Both the position numbers and the translations under genes were made by a program. Positions 1 to 12,246 of a DNA stretch of 64,000 bases are shown piece by piece (the first letter of the stretch is position 1; every line of letters starts with the position of its first letter). This DNA comes from Byssochlamys sp. IMV 00236 (lineage: Eukaryota; Ascomycota; Eurotiomycetes; Eurotiales; Thermoascaceae), in the NCBI GenBank assembly GCA_001931875.2, contig MSJH02000544.1, positions 1-64,000 on the forward strand. Reading direction: 5' to 3'. Below the pieces are notes generated by a model. The model saw only the letters and a list, made by a program, of their open reading frames with translations, had not been told where the DNA came from and searched no databases.

Positions 1-604
1 TGTTTTCCGAATGGATATATAGAAGGTTTCTCAGGTGGAAATAATAATGAAAGGATGAGTCTTCCAGTCCGAAGAGAATATCCGAACGAACGAACAGTTT
101 CGTTCAACTCATATCAAGGCAAACGCGCCTACACCAAGAGACACACACAAAATCCAACCACCCGATGAAATAAAGAGGGGGGGGGAGAGAGAGAGAGAGA
201 AAAAAAAACTAAACTCCGGTTTCTGACCCAGAAGAAAACAAGAATCGGGAGAGAAACATGCCAATTACAAGTGTGGAACGAACTCCTGAAACAGCCGTTG
301 CTTTGGGGGGGAATAAATGAGGAATGGTCCCTTTTCACCAACGTGAAGATCCAGTCAAGTTGCATAATATCTGACTGGTGAAGGAAGACATGTAGAAATC
401 AGGAAAAGGGCGGAACGCTGATAAGTAGGCAGAAAGGAAGCAGACTGCAGTTGAGGCTGGCAGGAAATAATTTCTTGATCGAGGCCTTTTTTTTTCAGCA
501 CTGACCATATACTTGGCAGTAGCAGACTTCCGAATCAGGACAACTGTTACAAGGATCGTTAGTTTGGTTCGGAACTGGGGATAGAAGTAGACGACAAGAA
601 CTTA
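1..604. other. 3' flank without a gene
   Basis: No coding pattern is visible. The stretch lies downstream of the DUF3431 gene on the minus strand. A low-complexity run at about 177-208 goes from poly-G through (GA)n to poly-A, a simple-repeat tract that could vary in length. Confidence 0.6.
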
Positions 605-1563
605 CTAGACGGCTTCTTTGCCAAAGATGACGTGCCACAAAAACTCCATGACACGTCCGCTGGCCGCATCGGTCTTGTCTGTATCGATAACCCATTGTCG
701 GATCTTGATGTAGTCTTCCACCGGTCGCTGTAGGACCTGATCCCGCGACACAGCAAATTGGGCGCAGCAGGCCGCCCCCACATTATCGGGGATCTCCAAG
801 AACTTCTGCTTATTCCTGGACGCAGCAGCAATGGTTGGGTTGTCCGCAGGTGTCGAAATGGTCGTGTTTCTGGGCGGGGTGCTGGTTCCCTCGAAGATCT
901 CCCTGAACACTTGTTCCGTAACGTGCGCATTCTTCCGATGCGACTTCACGCAGCCGGGATTCCAGTTACATCGGAGATTGACGTATCCGTTCCGCTGGAC
1001 AAAGTCGAGCTGGAGAGATCTCATGGCGGCTACATTGTCGTGCAGTGGCGCATCCACGTGCCACGCGAGGAAGAACCCTGAGCGGTGGGAGTGAAGGAAG
1101 ACGATCGTCGATGGCAGATGGTCGTAGTTATCGATCAGGTAGGTTAGGTAGGCCATGGACTCATGGCCTTTGTTCACCGGTGTCGTCAGGACGTGCTTGT
1201 CCTCGGACAACCGAGATGGGTTAACTGTGTAGATGGCGCGTTGCCAGCTTTGCGCCGATATGTTAGCGGATGTTGACCAGAGAGGACATTGGTCGTTCAA
1301 CAATGGACATACTCTGGTAGTTCCTGCTCCACCCATTCGGTGTGTTCCTCTTCCAACTTGGCCATCACAATCACCTTGTCTCCCACACTGCCATGATTCG
1401 GCACTGGCACAGTATAGCCCGATCCATGCTGTTTCAGGAGTTCGGCTAGGTACGCGCCCGCGCTGTACTGATCATAAATATCCTGGAGATGGCGCTTGAG
1501 AGCGACAAAACAGACTGTTAAGAGAAACAGAAAACATAGTATAAACCGCCACCCGCATTTCAT
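605..1563 (-). CDS. DUF3431 domain membrane protein
   Basis: Two exons: 1563-1313 and 1247-605. The 65-base intron (1248-1312) starts GTATGT, has a CTAAC branch site and ends AAAG; joining gives ELPDWQRAI at the junction. The product is about 297 residues. It begins with a short basic stretch and one hydrophobic segment (about residues 6-21, FILCFLFLLTVCFVAL), so a type II signal-anchor protein is likely. The rest matches the fungal DUF3431 family, with the pattern NKGHESMAYLTYLIDNYDHL followed by a FLHSHR block and a C-terminal CAQFAVSRDQV segment. DUF3431 proteins resemble glycosyltransferases, but no activity is established, so none is assigned. The ATG at 1563 is the first that includes the membrane anchor. 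Confidence 0.85.
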
Positions 1564-3640
1564 GGTAAAGCTGGAGAATGTGATGGATTCACGGATCAGA
1601 AGGAAAGTAGGCTTCGAGACGAGCCTGAAGGACAGCGATGACGCGTTTGCCGTGCATCTACCCAGAGAGACCAGTTGTGTATCACAGCGGAAGGAGAGGT
1701 CGAATTGGGCGACTTGTAAAGGAGAGACGTCGAGACAATAATAATAATAATTGCTGGAAGGGGGGGTTACAGGGAGCGACGAACTGCAGATCCAGACTGA
1801 AAAGGAGAGACAGGTCCGAGCGAGGGACAGATTTGGAGGATAGTTGCTACTCAAGAAGGCAGCATCGCAGGCTTGTCAGAAGGGGCAGCGGGTCGACCAG
1901 AAGGGGCAAAACGAAGTGGACCGTGGAGAAGGCCGACTGTTAGTTCAACGAACTCCAGCTTCGAGAAATTTTAAAAGGTAGAAAGGTTGGCATCGACTCA
2001 TTCCTGCCAGCGCTCATTGGCACACCCAGAGAGGATCGATCGCCACACGCACGCGGCCTGAGAGCAACGAGATGTCGAACCGCGGGGAACTCGATACCGG
2101 TACAGCCCAGCACTCCAGCCTCTTCCACGACTCTGCACCATCACTACTGTTGAAACGAGGCGTTCTGATGGATGGCGAGCGGCTCCTTCACGGCGTCCAA
2201 CGCCAAGGATCCGGGGCACGCTCTCTTACAACGGAATCTCAATCAGGCATGGTATAGGCGATCCGAGACCCTGAAAGGGCCCGTCTACCGAATGAGCAAC
2301 ACACAGACATACATATCTTCTTCGACCGGGTGCCAATTCTACCAGGTATCTACACAGCCCTTGAAAGTAGTCCTGCAAGGCCAGCAATGCGGCGAAACCC
2401 CGACTCAGACCGACCAAGGATTATATCGGCCTGCACACGCGTCCCGTTGAGCGATGCGCCTCAGACGTCAGTACACACATGGAATATTTATATATACGTA
2501 CATCGAAAATTGCTATGGTCTATCACAAACACACACTGCAGTCATATTCAATCATATTACAGACTTCAAAGGCTATATACACGTCTACACTTGCCCGTTA
2601 CCGTGGAGAGAATATGGTGATAATCGAGAGATCGAAACTGACAGTGGCGGAATCGAGTTCCTCGGGACTCTCTGGTGGATCCATGGCCTGACGTTGAACA
2701 CCCGCTAGCGCTGATCAATGATGTGGAAATGGTTGTATGGTATGTTCCAATTGAGTCGGATAAGTAAGTTAGTAGCCTCACCAATGGAAAAACACCTCTA
2801 CTTACACTACTTTGAGGCCAGTGCAGAGAGCATGGCTGTGCAGTCAGTGATCAACGGCATTCACAACGTAAGAATTTGGTGGTAAGTCACTTCTCAAGGC
2901 TGAGAATAGCAGGAAGGCCCCAACAGATCTGTAGCAGAGATGAGTAACTAGAGCAAGAGAGTGAAGGATCGCAGGATGCGGATATATTCTCCGCTTTGAA
3001 GTCCCCTCCCAATCTCTTCTTTTTTTCTTCAGCTTCAAGTGCTGGTATAAACAACCACTTTATCAGAACAAGATATATAGGCACACCAATAATTCCCATA
3101 TACAAACACCTTCACCTATTTCCACACTTGGTAAACAATGTATTTCAATAGATCTGACTTCCTAAGCACCCCGTTGTCTTTAGTAGTCTCTTTGTGGGCG
3201 AAGGATTCCTATATCAATAGAATGTTGTGATATTTATATCTTAAGAAGACGTTTGCCTAATTTCACCACGACTACATGGAATATTTGAACAAGAATAGAC
3301 GGGGCTTGACGCCGCATGCCTTCAATGACATAAACCGCATGGTCCATGGAACATCGATATTGCTGATGATATGTGGTCGCTTGCGATTGAGTTTGCGCAG
3401 ACTTTGATAACTAATATTGAGCCTAATGAGTTGCATGATAACTCCTAACGGAATGTGGAGGAAATCTTATTATCTGTTCTTCCATTTTGATAAACAGGAG
3501 ATAATATCTGGGACGCATGAGGCCTGTCGCTCATCCAGAAATATAATTTTCAATCGGTATCAAGGGCGAAAAGCGAGAAGGGCCTATGGGGGGCTTTGTG
3601 ACTCGGACCCAAAACGGACCTATTCGTTGACTGTCAAGAC
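1564..3640. other. intergenic, no supportable gene
   Basis: Only short overlapping frames without codon coherence are present. There is a small (AAT)n run near 1738-1751 and A/T-rich tracts around 2480-2590. I see no domain, RNA gene or clear mobile element before the duplicated block that begins near 3641. Confidence 0.5.
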
Positions 3641-4378
3641 CCAAACGGCTCTTGTCCAGTCTACACAGATTCTGCGCGTGAATATTCCCACTGCGTCCCG
3701 AAGCCACGACTAGTCTTATTGCTGCCATTCTGTCTCAGTTCCATTACGATGGCAGGCGCCTCCTACGTGCATCCCCATGTCCTATCCTTTACGAATGGTA
3801 CAAGAAAGGCAAAACGAAGCTTCACGGCTGTTACAGATGGCCAGCTCCAAGACGTGTTAAACAAGCGGGTTCTGGCTCTTGTCGAGTCCAAGCGTGAGGC
3901 AAGGCAGAAGCATAGCCCCCAGGTCGAGATGCAAGAGACCGCAGAAATGGTCGCTTGGACTGGGTCAATTCGTTGCCGGATATCGGTAGGCGCGATACTT
4001 TCTCATACCTTTAGGCCGCTATCAGAAAACCAAATGAGTATGGTTTGCCGTGTTCAGCTCTATAAATGGGTCCTACAGCCGCAGCTCAAACGGCTCTTAT
4101 GCAGTCGATACAGGTTCCACGCGCACATATACCAATTGACTTCCTGGCCACGGCCGATGTCATTGCTAGTTTTCTATCTCGGTTCAGTATGGATGAAAAG
4201 AGCCCCTACGTGCATCCCTATGTGCTGTCCTTTCCGGACGGTAAACAAAAGGCAAACTGGGCCAAGTCCTTACCGGATACCGACTTTAGGAATACTTACT
4301 TATACCTTTGGGCTGCTAACAAGGAGAAAAAAAGGTATAGTTTGCCGTGTGTAGCATTCCCGATAGGACCTGGGTAGG
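3641..4378 (+). repeat. decayed tandem duplication, two copies
   Basis: Copy A (about 3641-4077) and copy B (about 4088-4378) align over most of their length. Both begin AAACGGCTCTT, share CCTACGTGCATCCC in the middle, and end with a TAGTTTGCCGTGT-like block (A reads ATGGTTTGCCGTGT). Copy A carries about 150 extra bases (about 3815-3968) that are absent from B. Translated in matching frames, the copies share a TQTAL.QS.Q..R..IP pattern. Copy B stays open for about 100 codons from the ATG at 4066 (to 4377), whereas copy A is interrupted by stops. I do not recognise the encoded sequence. Its place just upstream of a reverse transcriptase scrap suggests, but does not show, a transposon origin. 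Confidence 0.6.
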
Positions 4379-4656
4379 TGATCTGCACAAGGACGAGCGC
4401 AGCTGGCATATTATTACCTACTTATTTGGGGCGCCACTATAAAGCCTTCCTAAGCTGGCAAAGGCACGATTTTTTATTATTTGGGATTGCGATCCAAGGG
4501 ATCCGGCCGATAAAAGGCCCCATTGTTTCTTTTTCTCTGCCCAGAAGCATTTCTACGAATATGCTAGGAGAAAAGCAGAGGATTTCTTCATTCTGGTATC
4601 ATACGGACCTGTCCAAAGTACTTATTCTTCTCTGCGGCTAAAGGTCTTTACATATT

Positions 4657-4827
4657 GTGATCATGCCTACTGAAATCTACGATGCCGAAGAGAAGCTTAA
4701 GGCCCTTGCAGAGCTCCCATTCCCAGCCAACCTCAAACAGCTGGAGCCTTATATTGGTCTCATGGGTTGGATGGGACGTTACTGCCCTGGATATGCCGCA
4801 ATCGCAAAACCGTTGGAGAGTCGCAAG
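4657..4827 (+). pseudogene. Ty3/gypsy-type reverse transcriptase fragment
   Basis: About 55 codons carry the hallmark that ends the reverse transcriptase domain of fungal LTR retrotransposons: EEKLKALAELPFPANLKQLE, then YIGLMGWMGRY, then YAAIAKPLESRK. In intact elements this block is followed by an RNase H domain (established family knowledge). Here the frame soon dissolves into stops, and no integrase, protease or gag is visible nearby. No LTR pair or target-site duplication could be found by eye. It is therefore an isolated relic, and its full borders are unknown. Confidence 0.7.
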
Positions 4828-5940
4828 ATCCCCGTTATATCCAGGGCAAATAATTATTCAGATCTCTTGAGCCTGACATCTCACGGCTCTAAATTTCATC
4901 CAGAATCAATAATATCCTGGCTTATCAGACATCCTACAGATCAGACTCTCTGGTAAGCCGGTCCATATCCGGGCTTAGACGAGCCTACAAGTTCCTCCTA
5001 TATATCTTTCGCAGTTATACATAACTCCTCGATTGGCCATGTGTCAAAGAGCACTATTTTAAGATAATCCTGAGTCTAGCTATTGTCAATGAGAAGAAAT
5101 ATGGGGTGGTTGCAAATGCTTTCAAAAGAGTTTACGGGTGACAATGCCTAGAATACCTTCTACTCGAAACTCGTTCGGATTATTTAACGCTTCAAGCCAT
5201 ATTCTCCTGTCTAATAATTTTGCCATAGCAATGGATATCAATATTGAACTTGAACCTGACCCAAATAAGCTAAAGATCCGATCCAAGCAGATTCCTCGTG
5301 TCATCGAGCACTTACTCTAGTTTAGTCCAGCGCGGAGGACTTTAACAAAATGATCATTAAGCTCGGAGCCTTTTTTTTTTTTTTTTCATCAGATCTACTC
5401 TTTAAGCAGTCAAATTACTGTTCCAATTGTCTCGTAATCGTTCTATTTTCTCTGGATCTTTGATTTTGGGGAAACCTCGTATATCTCCTCTTCTGAAGAA
5501 CCTTGTCATTCTATTTTCTTTTTTTAATATCTACAATCTTGAGGTGGTTGGAAGGTAGTTGTTGAAAGCTTATTAGGATTGAAGTTGCGGAATTCATTTT
5601 GTCTGGTTAGAAAAGTTCTTGATGTCAATTTCGGGAGATAGGAGAAAACAAAAATATAAACAGTGTGCGTATGTGTATGTATATGTGTATGTATAATAAT
5701 ATGTATCGGAATGGAATCCTTTAATCGTTAGGTTGAGCTAGGGAGCTGTCTATAGAGAGACCCACGCAACATATCTCCTTGGCTTTTCAGATCTCAGTAC
5801 CTGAGTCCTGATTAATTACCAGTATATACAACCAGGCAGATATTAATACACGTTTATCCACACCGTTTTCTGGAAGGGGTAGCCCTTCAGCCCCCCTCCG
5901 TGAACCGCGTCAGATCGGGGTAATTTCAAGTGCATGAAAA
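4828..5940. other. degenerate sequence, possible retroelement tail
   Basis: This follows the reverse transcriptase scrap and has no intact frame. It contains a poly-T run (about 5371-5386) and a (TG/TA)n microsatellite at about 5662-5700. The first few hundred bases may be the rest of the decayed element; the remainder is the 3' flank of the carboxylesterase gene. Confidence 0.4.
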
Positions 5941-7746
5941 TCACCACTCATACAGACCTGAGAGCCAATCCACAATGAACTGCAGTCGGTTTTCCCCTTC
6001 CGTGAGATAACTCGCTCCCCACGTGTTACCCAGCCACATAACCTGTTTCTTATCGCTAGTCGAGGGTGGGAAGTAGGTCAAGTCACTGGACCCGTCGCCA
6101 TTGGGGTTGCCCGTCCTGATGAAGTTAACCCAGTACTGTGCCATCTTTTTCTCAATTTCGTAGTCCTCCGTAGCCCAGGTGACGTTGGAATAGTCCGCGT
6201 AGGGGATATTGTTGAAGGTGTACCATAACTCGGAACCGTGATAGGCACCTTCGCCCTCATTCTCAGCAGGGGCATGAGTCCAGTAGTACACATACACATT
6301 TGACTTGGCACCTCCAGCGGCCCATTCGTTTCCCCAGATCCAGGTGGAGACACGCGAGAGATCCCGGAAGAAGGAATTCATTTGAGCAGAAGCGATACTG
6401 GAGCTATTGCCGGCCGGCCAAAGCTTGAAGAATTCGGACGAGCGATTCTGGAACATGATTCCGAAGCCGGTGATGTAGTCGGCTACCGTGGTTGATGTGT
6501 CTGGCGCCGCACCAGATTCGTCCTTGTTATTGCCCGTCATGATCGGGACGTCGAGATGCGCACCCAGACGCAGGGATTCGCCGTATGTGTATGGAAGCAC
6601 GTATCCATCAATGACTGGCCGCCACAAAGGAGGATTCATAAAAGCAGAAGACAGATTCTGGTAAACTGTGCCGTCGAAGGTAGTATCCATCTCCTGGCCA
6701 TAGTTGATGAGAGTCTCGTAAGAGATCTTGCGCGCCTCGGCGATAGAAGACACATTGAGGCTGTTTTTGACGAAGTCCTCGCCCTGAGCCAGGGCAGCGG
6801 ACATGTTGCGATGCGAAGTTGCCAGACCGCCAGTCATAGGATCCTTTGGAGCACGAGCACCCGACTCAGCAATAACACCGTGTACAAGACCCTTAGTCAG
6901 ACTGCTGTACATAACGTCCAGGGCACTCGCAGAGCCAGCAGACTGACCACCAACAACGACCTGGCTAGAATTGCCGCCAAAGTTCTTGATGTTCTCTTGC
7001 ACCCATCGCAGGGCCATCTGCTGGTCCAGAAGGCCGTAGTTGCCGGAACTGTTGTGACCGGATTCCGCGGACAATTCAGGATGAGCCAGGTAGCCAAAGG
7101 CGCCGAGACGATAGTTCAAGGTTACAACAATAATGTCTTTGACTGCAAGTCCAGATCCATCGTACGTCTTCACATCGCCGGATCCACCTTCAAATCTTCC
7201 TCCGAATATCCAAACATACACCGGAAGGTTCTTCGAGGTGATGTCGGATACATCGTCGTAAGTCTAATAATACAGCGAGTTAGTAACGTTCAGGACATAG
7301 ATTTCATCCTTAGAACTCAGGTACGCCATCACTGCGTATATGATATGAACCTTCAAGAGTATCCCAGGAGTCTACACCCGAAACTTTCTATGAAGAGTAA
7401 AAAAGAAGCTCACCGGCGTCCAGATGTTCAATGTCAAACAGTCCTCACTTGTCGATGTCTTTCCTGACGAAAAGATACCAGCTGAGCTATATGGCTGCGC
7501 GCATTGGGGTCCGAATTCGGTCGCGTTGAAAGTACCATTCCATGGAGATGGTGGCTGAGGCTCTCTCCAACGGAGGTCCCCCACCGGAGGAGCGGCATAA
7601 GGAATACCTTTGTATACCGTAGCGCCTGAGCGAAAGTTGGAGATAGAACCACGAAGGGAACCCTGGGTTGTATTGATCGTGGGAAGCGTGACAGCATTCG
7701 TCGCTGCTACGACAGTCGCCGTAGTAAAGAGCGAATCGAGACGCAT
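5941..7746 (-). CDS. secreted type-B carboxylesterase
   Basis: Exons 7746-7414 and 7263-5941 with a 150-base intron (GTGAGC...TTATTAG) give 551 residues. An N-terminal signal peptide (MRLDSLFTTATVVAATNA) implies secretion. The type-B carboxylesterase/lipase fold is clear: YKGIPYAAPPVGDLRW and SEDCLTLNIWTP near the N terminus, an oxyanion region GGRFEGG, the nucleophile elbow GGQSAGS (Ser219), the acid in NNKDESG (Glu360) and the catalytic His in AYHGSE (His453). Many N-glycosylation sequons fit an extracellular enzyme. Such enzymes hydrolyse carboxylic esters (fatty acyl, aromatic or xenobiotic); the substrate cannot be read from sequence. It is divergent to another secreted hydrolase starting at 8906. 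Confidence 0.93.
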
Positions 7747-8905
7747 GATGGGCGTCCTACTAGAGAGTGAGCAGAATGCCTAATAAACGAATGCAGTAAA
7801 GGCGTTGTGGAAAGAGCGCGGCCATCAAGCGATTGAGACATGATATCCCCATCAATTTAAACAAATATCCTCAGGGATCCGCCACTATATCGCGTTCATG
7901 GCATTGATAACTTTGGCCGTTATTCCATCGTCACGACTTGCGTAAGTAGCGGGGCTCCCTCTGCCATGGACCATATTAGCGCTTGAGCACAGTGTTGAAA
8001 TGAAGTCTAGGCAAAGTAAAGGGGTAGACGCGGAGTCATTATATTTAGATATACTGGTATTTTGTCAGGAAAATAATGAAGAGTTTTGGATCTGGACATT
8101 AATAAGATTGGAAGGTCTCGGGAGATCACAAGAGTAAAATACGCTAGGCTCGGTGGTCCCGCTAGCTTACGATGCGGTAGATCACATCGTACGATGGATC
8201 TGGTTCATACATCGTTCTTTATTGCTTAATCTGGCTGTGTTATTCTTCAATTCTATGGCTGCTTCTCATGTTTTGATTGTGCTGTGTGTCCATCGATATT
8301 TGAATTGACAGGGCGTTTTGCGTTTACAGCACCTCAATGCACCTGATACTACAGTATTCACGAGTGCCTTAACTTCCCAAGGTAAGTAATATAGCTGGAA
8401 AGGAATTTAGATGTTTAGTGATAGCAACGCTTCACCCAAAGTAAATCGAAGAAAATGATACTTGCAACCTCGAGCAGGGAACGTATAGATCACACAGCAC
8501 GGTAATAATCGCAGCTCCTAGAAGCACAAAACCATCATATGACGCTGTAAATTATCTTCTCTTTCTGGTTATTAGCCTAAAGGCATCCAAGGTCCCAAGC
8601 AATAGTCAATTTGCAGATCAATGCTTGGCCGCGCCACCGGGCAAGGAGTATAAGCTCAACAACCAACCAGAAGACAGGATATCAGAACGACACAGCCTAC
8701 ACACAACGCGGATACAGGTTTAATTGTAGATTGATGACGACGCGAATCATATCAAGATATATAAATATGGATGTAAATATCGAGGCCACATGTGGGAAAT
8801 CAACGAGTTTCTTTAATCTCGTCATCGCCAGCTTCCGGCGTCCCCTATTCTAAGATTGGTGTGATACCCATCTGCGATCTTGTTATAAATTTCTCCGCAG
8901 CAGAT
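7747..8905. promoter_or_regulatory. shared divergent promoter of two hydrolase genes
   Basis: The 1.16 kb between the two divergent start codons holds no credible gene. A TATAAAT motif lies at about 8883, 23 bases before the ATG at 8906. No specific regulator site was assigned. Confidence 0.5.
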
Positions 8906-10372
8906 ATGGTTAACTTCAAAGGAGCTGCTTTTGCAGCCATTGCTGTACTTACCAGCGTCTCCTATGCCCTCAACACCACGCTACCGGCCCCTGTGCTGGT
9001 CAATTTAGACACAATGGGATCAGGACCGAGCGAGACTGTTGTCGGGGGCCTCTATCGGCCAAACAAGATCGGACCGAGAGCAGGTAATAACATCTCACCA
9101 TATATCTATACATATGAAATATATATATAGGTATAGATAGATATGTAACAGCGCAAGTAACAGACAAGAACAGAAATTGCAATCTTTGTCATGCATTCCG
9201 AAAGCGACTACATCGACTTCTCCGTGTGCACCCAGCTTGCGGAGCGAGGATACACGGTCTTCTGCGCTGATGACGGATGCAGCAAATGGACCGGCGCGAG
9301 CGATGTAGCTTTCGAACAAATGATGCTTTCCGTCGCTACTGGCGTGGACTATCTCCGCAACTTGACTGAAATCAGCAAGGTCGTCCTATGGGGACATAGC
9401 GGCGGCGGCGCGATGATGTCTGCTTACCAGAACATCGCAGAGAACGGTCTTGTAGCATGCAATGGAACCGAGAAGATCTATCCCTGCACGTCTGCCCTAG
9501 AAGACCTTCCAGCCGCTGATGGAGTGATGCTGATTGATGCCAACTATGGCCTCTCGACGATGGTGCTCCTGAGTCTCGGGGCCGAGATCATCAATGAGAG
9601 ATCCGGCCTGCATGTTGACTACAACCTCAGCGTCTACAATCCCGCCAACGGCTTCAATGCCTCTGGGGCCAGTCACTATACCCCCGAGTTCACCAAAGCT
9701 TTCCAATCCGCCGTGGCGCGTCGTATGCAGCGACTCATCGCATATGCGGAGGGCCGCCTCGCGGCGATCAACGCAGGAAACGCAACCTTCTCCGACGACG
9801 AAGACATGCAGATCGTCGATGCCGCCTACGGAGTCCAGAACAACAAGTTCTTCGCCCAGGACCCGAGATTCCTCTCGCGCACCGTCTACCCTTGGCCGCT
9901 CCTGCATAAGAACGGCTCAACCACGAGGGAAATCGTCCACAGCGTGCGTGTGCCGACGAATTTTGGTCCCACCGAAGCTGGCTCCTACTTGAACGGCGCA
10001 ATCAAGACCAGCGTCAAGCGATTTCTGAACGGATATGCTATTCGAGTCACCGATGACTTCTCCTATAACGAAACTAGCTTCACGGGTATTCAATGGAACT
10101 CGAGCCACATGGTTCCGATCCAGGCTGTTCCCGGTATCAAGGTGCCGCTGCTCACTATGGGTATGACGGGACATTGGGAATATCTGAATGCCGAGAAGAT
10201 ATATCTCAATTCTGGTAGCAATGACACGACGATTTGCTTTGTTGAGGGCGCGCAGCACACGATCGACACGTGCACAGAATGCGAGACCTATCCGGGCGAG
10301 TATGGAGACACAACCAAGACGGCGTATGACTACATGGCGAATTGGCTGGGGAAGGAAGGACGCTTCCTCTAA
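8906..10372 (+). CDS. secreted alpha/beta hydrolase
   Basis: Exons 8906-9083 and 9174-10372 are joined across a 90-base intron (GTAATA...AACAG), giving 458 residues with the junction RAEIAIFVMHSESD. The N terminus (about residues 1-21) is a signal peptide. The nucleophile elbow is GHSGGG (Ser135, in VVLWGHSGGGAMMSAYQN), and a late GAQHTID block supplies the likely catalytic His (His421). These features show an alpha/beta-hydrolase fold. The precise family (esterase, lipase or peptide hydrolase) is not evident. Several NxT/S sequons and the paired Cys in the C-terminal DTCTECE segment fit a secreted protein. The gene is divergent from the carboxylesterase. Confidence 0.85.
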
Positions 10373-11140
10373 GTTAATGCCTTCGTAAGGTTGTAAAGCG
10401 TTGTCCTGTCTTTTAGTGATGTGATGGTATAATTTAAACTCCCACCTTGGCTGCTGTGTACCTAATATATATATATATATATTAGGTTAGTCTTAGTGAT
10501 ACTTCAGTAATGCCAGATGATGATAACCAAGAATAACAATAATCAAGCAGGGCAGACACTATTCCTACAAAGACGATTTCACTAGCATTGTTTTGGTAAG
10601 TAACTAGATGCTTTTGCGGTAACAATGTAGTTCAATAATTTTTGGTTTGATTCCGTGCTCGAGGATTCGATACAGGGCAGAATTCCCCTCGAGGAGAATA
10701 CCACTAATTCAGGTAAACTAATAGGACTAGCTCTGCTCCGAGCATAATAATTATTCTTGATTCAGATAGATAGATAGTACTCTGCAGTTACGGTCAAAGA
10801 GTCGTCCACATGATCCTTTTCGTCAGGGGTTACCCGCCGTGTCTTGGCATGCCGGCCTAGTTTATCGGAGACCACTCTAATGTTTCAGCCAGATACGGCT
10901 AGGACAGACCATGTAAGCCTCTGATTTTGGACTTTGGAGTCTGAAAAGGTGGCTTGGAAGTGAATTGACACTGATGGATATGTACACAAAGAGTAAATAC
11001 ATAAAAGTCAGTTGTGGCTGTACTTGGTTAGCCATATTGACCGCAGCCCGCTGCGGAATTCCGCCGACTTTTGTCTATTTTCATTAGTAAATGAAGTAAA
11101 AATGATTCTCCGATGGCCAATGTCTGAATAGATCAGAGGA
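10373..11140. other. intergenic between convergent genes
   Basis: 3' flanks of the hydrolase (+) and cwc24 (-). Apart from the palindrome at 10460-10487 and a short (GATA)n run near 10766-10777, nothing was recognised. Confidence 0.5.
10460..10487. repeat. perfect AT-core palindrome
   Basis: A 28-base perfect inverted repeat: ACCTAA, then an (AT)n core, then TTAGGT. It starts 88 bases past the hydrolase stop codon, so it lies in or near its 3' UTR and could form a hairpin in RNA or a cruciform in DNA. Confidence 0.8.
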
Positions 11141-12246
11141 TCACTCAACACCACCTTCTTCCTCTTCCTCTTCCTCACTGCTGACTTCCTCGCCTTCAGC
11201 AATGGCCTTCTCGCGCCTCTTACGAGCGCGTTCCCGCTTCTTCTCGAGCAGGCGGTTGAGCTTCTTGGCGACATTGAACACACCTCCGGTTCCAGCACCG
11301 CAGGCTGCACAGGACGGGTTCTTCCGATACCGTTGTAGGGCGCAGGACTCGCAGAAGTAGTGTCCGCATTTCGTGATGATGGGACTCTTGTATGGTCCTT
11401 TGCAGATGATACAGGCGAACGGGATGCTCTCGAGCAACTCATCGTCATCGTCATCCTCGTCATCCTCCGCCGTCTTGCCGCGCTTGCTTTGTGACGCCAC
11501 CGTCCGTCCAGCGAGTTTCTTGCCCTTGGTCCCGATCTCCCACTCGCGGTCGAGTTCCCATCCTTGCTTGTAGTCCTCGCGCGCGTGGAGGAACTTACAG
11601 GAATCCCCAAAGCCGCAGAACCCCGTGGTCTTGTAACTGTGAGATTTTCAGATTAGAACAGCTCCTACAAGTGGAATATGGACTAGGACGGGAGAAAGAC
11701 TCACTCTTTGCAGACATCAGGAGCAAAATCCATGACCGTCACTGTGCGCACGTTGGTCGGGGCCTTCATGGGCCCGACCTGCTTCGTGGGAGCATTGGGA
11801 TTCTTCTGGATGAACGATGTGTAGTTTGCGGCACCCTTGTAGGTGCCATCGGGAGCTGACGGGGCTGACGGGTTCGATCTGGTGTTTCCCAAGAGGTTCT
11901 TCGCGCTCAAGTCATCCTCCTTGCCTTCATCATACCAGTTTGACTGTTTGGTCGCGTCGTTGCCCGCTGGGATAGGCACAGCCGATGTGGCGGCGGGTTG
12001 GTCCTGCACGATATCCTTTCGAATCTGATTGTCCGCGGAGGATGCTGTCACGACGGCATTCTTGCGTCTCCGCTTGATCCTGCGACCCTCCTCGTCGTCT
12101 GAGGACACAAAGCTCGAGTCTGAGTCCGAGTCTGCGGCCGGGGGTGGGGTGGCAGCCTTCTTGCGCAGGCTGGACTTGGCTTTGGCAGAGCGCTTCTTGA
12201 AGGCGAACTGCGGGACGTCTGCAGCTGTCTCGGCTTCCTCCGCCAT
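11141..12246 (-). CDS. cwc24: pre-mRNA splicing factor Cwc24 (CCCH + RING)
   Basis: Exons 12246-11705 and 11636-11141 with a 68-base intron (GTGAGT...CACAG) give 345 residues. The intron splits the CCCH zinc finger: the junction [20 protein letters not shown] is a C-x8-C-x5-C-x3-H finger. A C3HC4 RING finger follows (about residues 256-293, with CGHYFCESC). The N terminus is a charged, Ser/Asp- and Lys/Arg-rich disordered region, and the tail is acidic (poly-Glu). This domain order is that of Cwc24/RNF113, a spliceosome-associated factor that acts around the Prp2 step near the 5' splice site. The ATG at 12246 is the first; the in-frame codon further upstream at 12282 is TTG. Confidence 0.93.
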
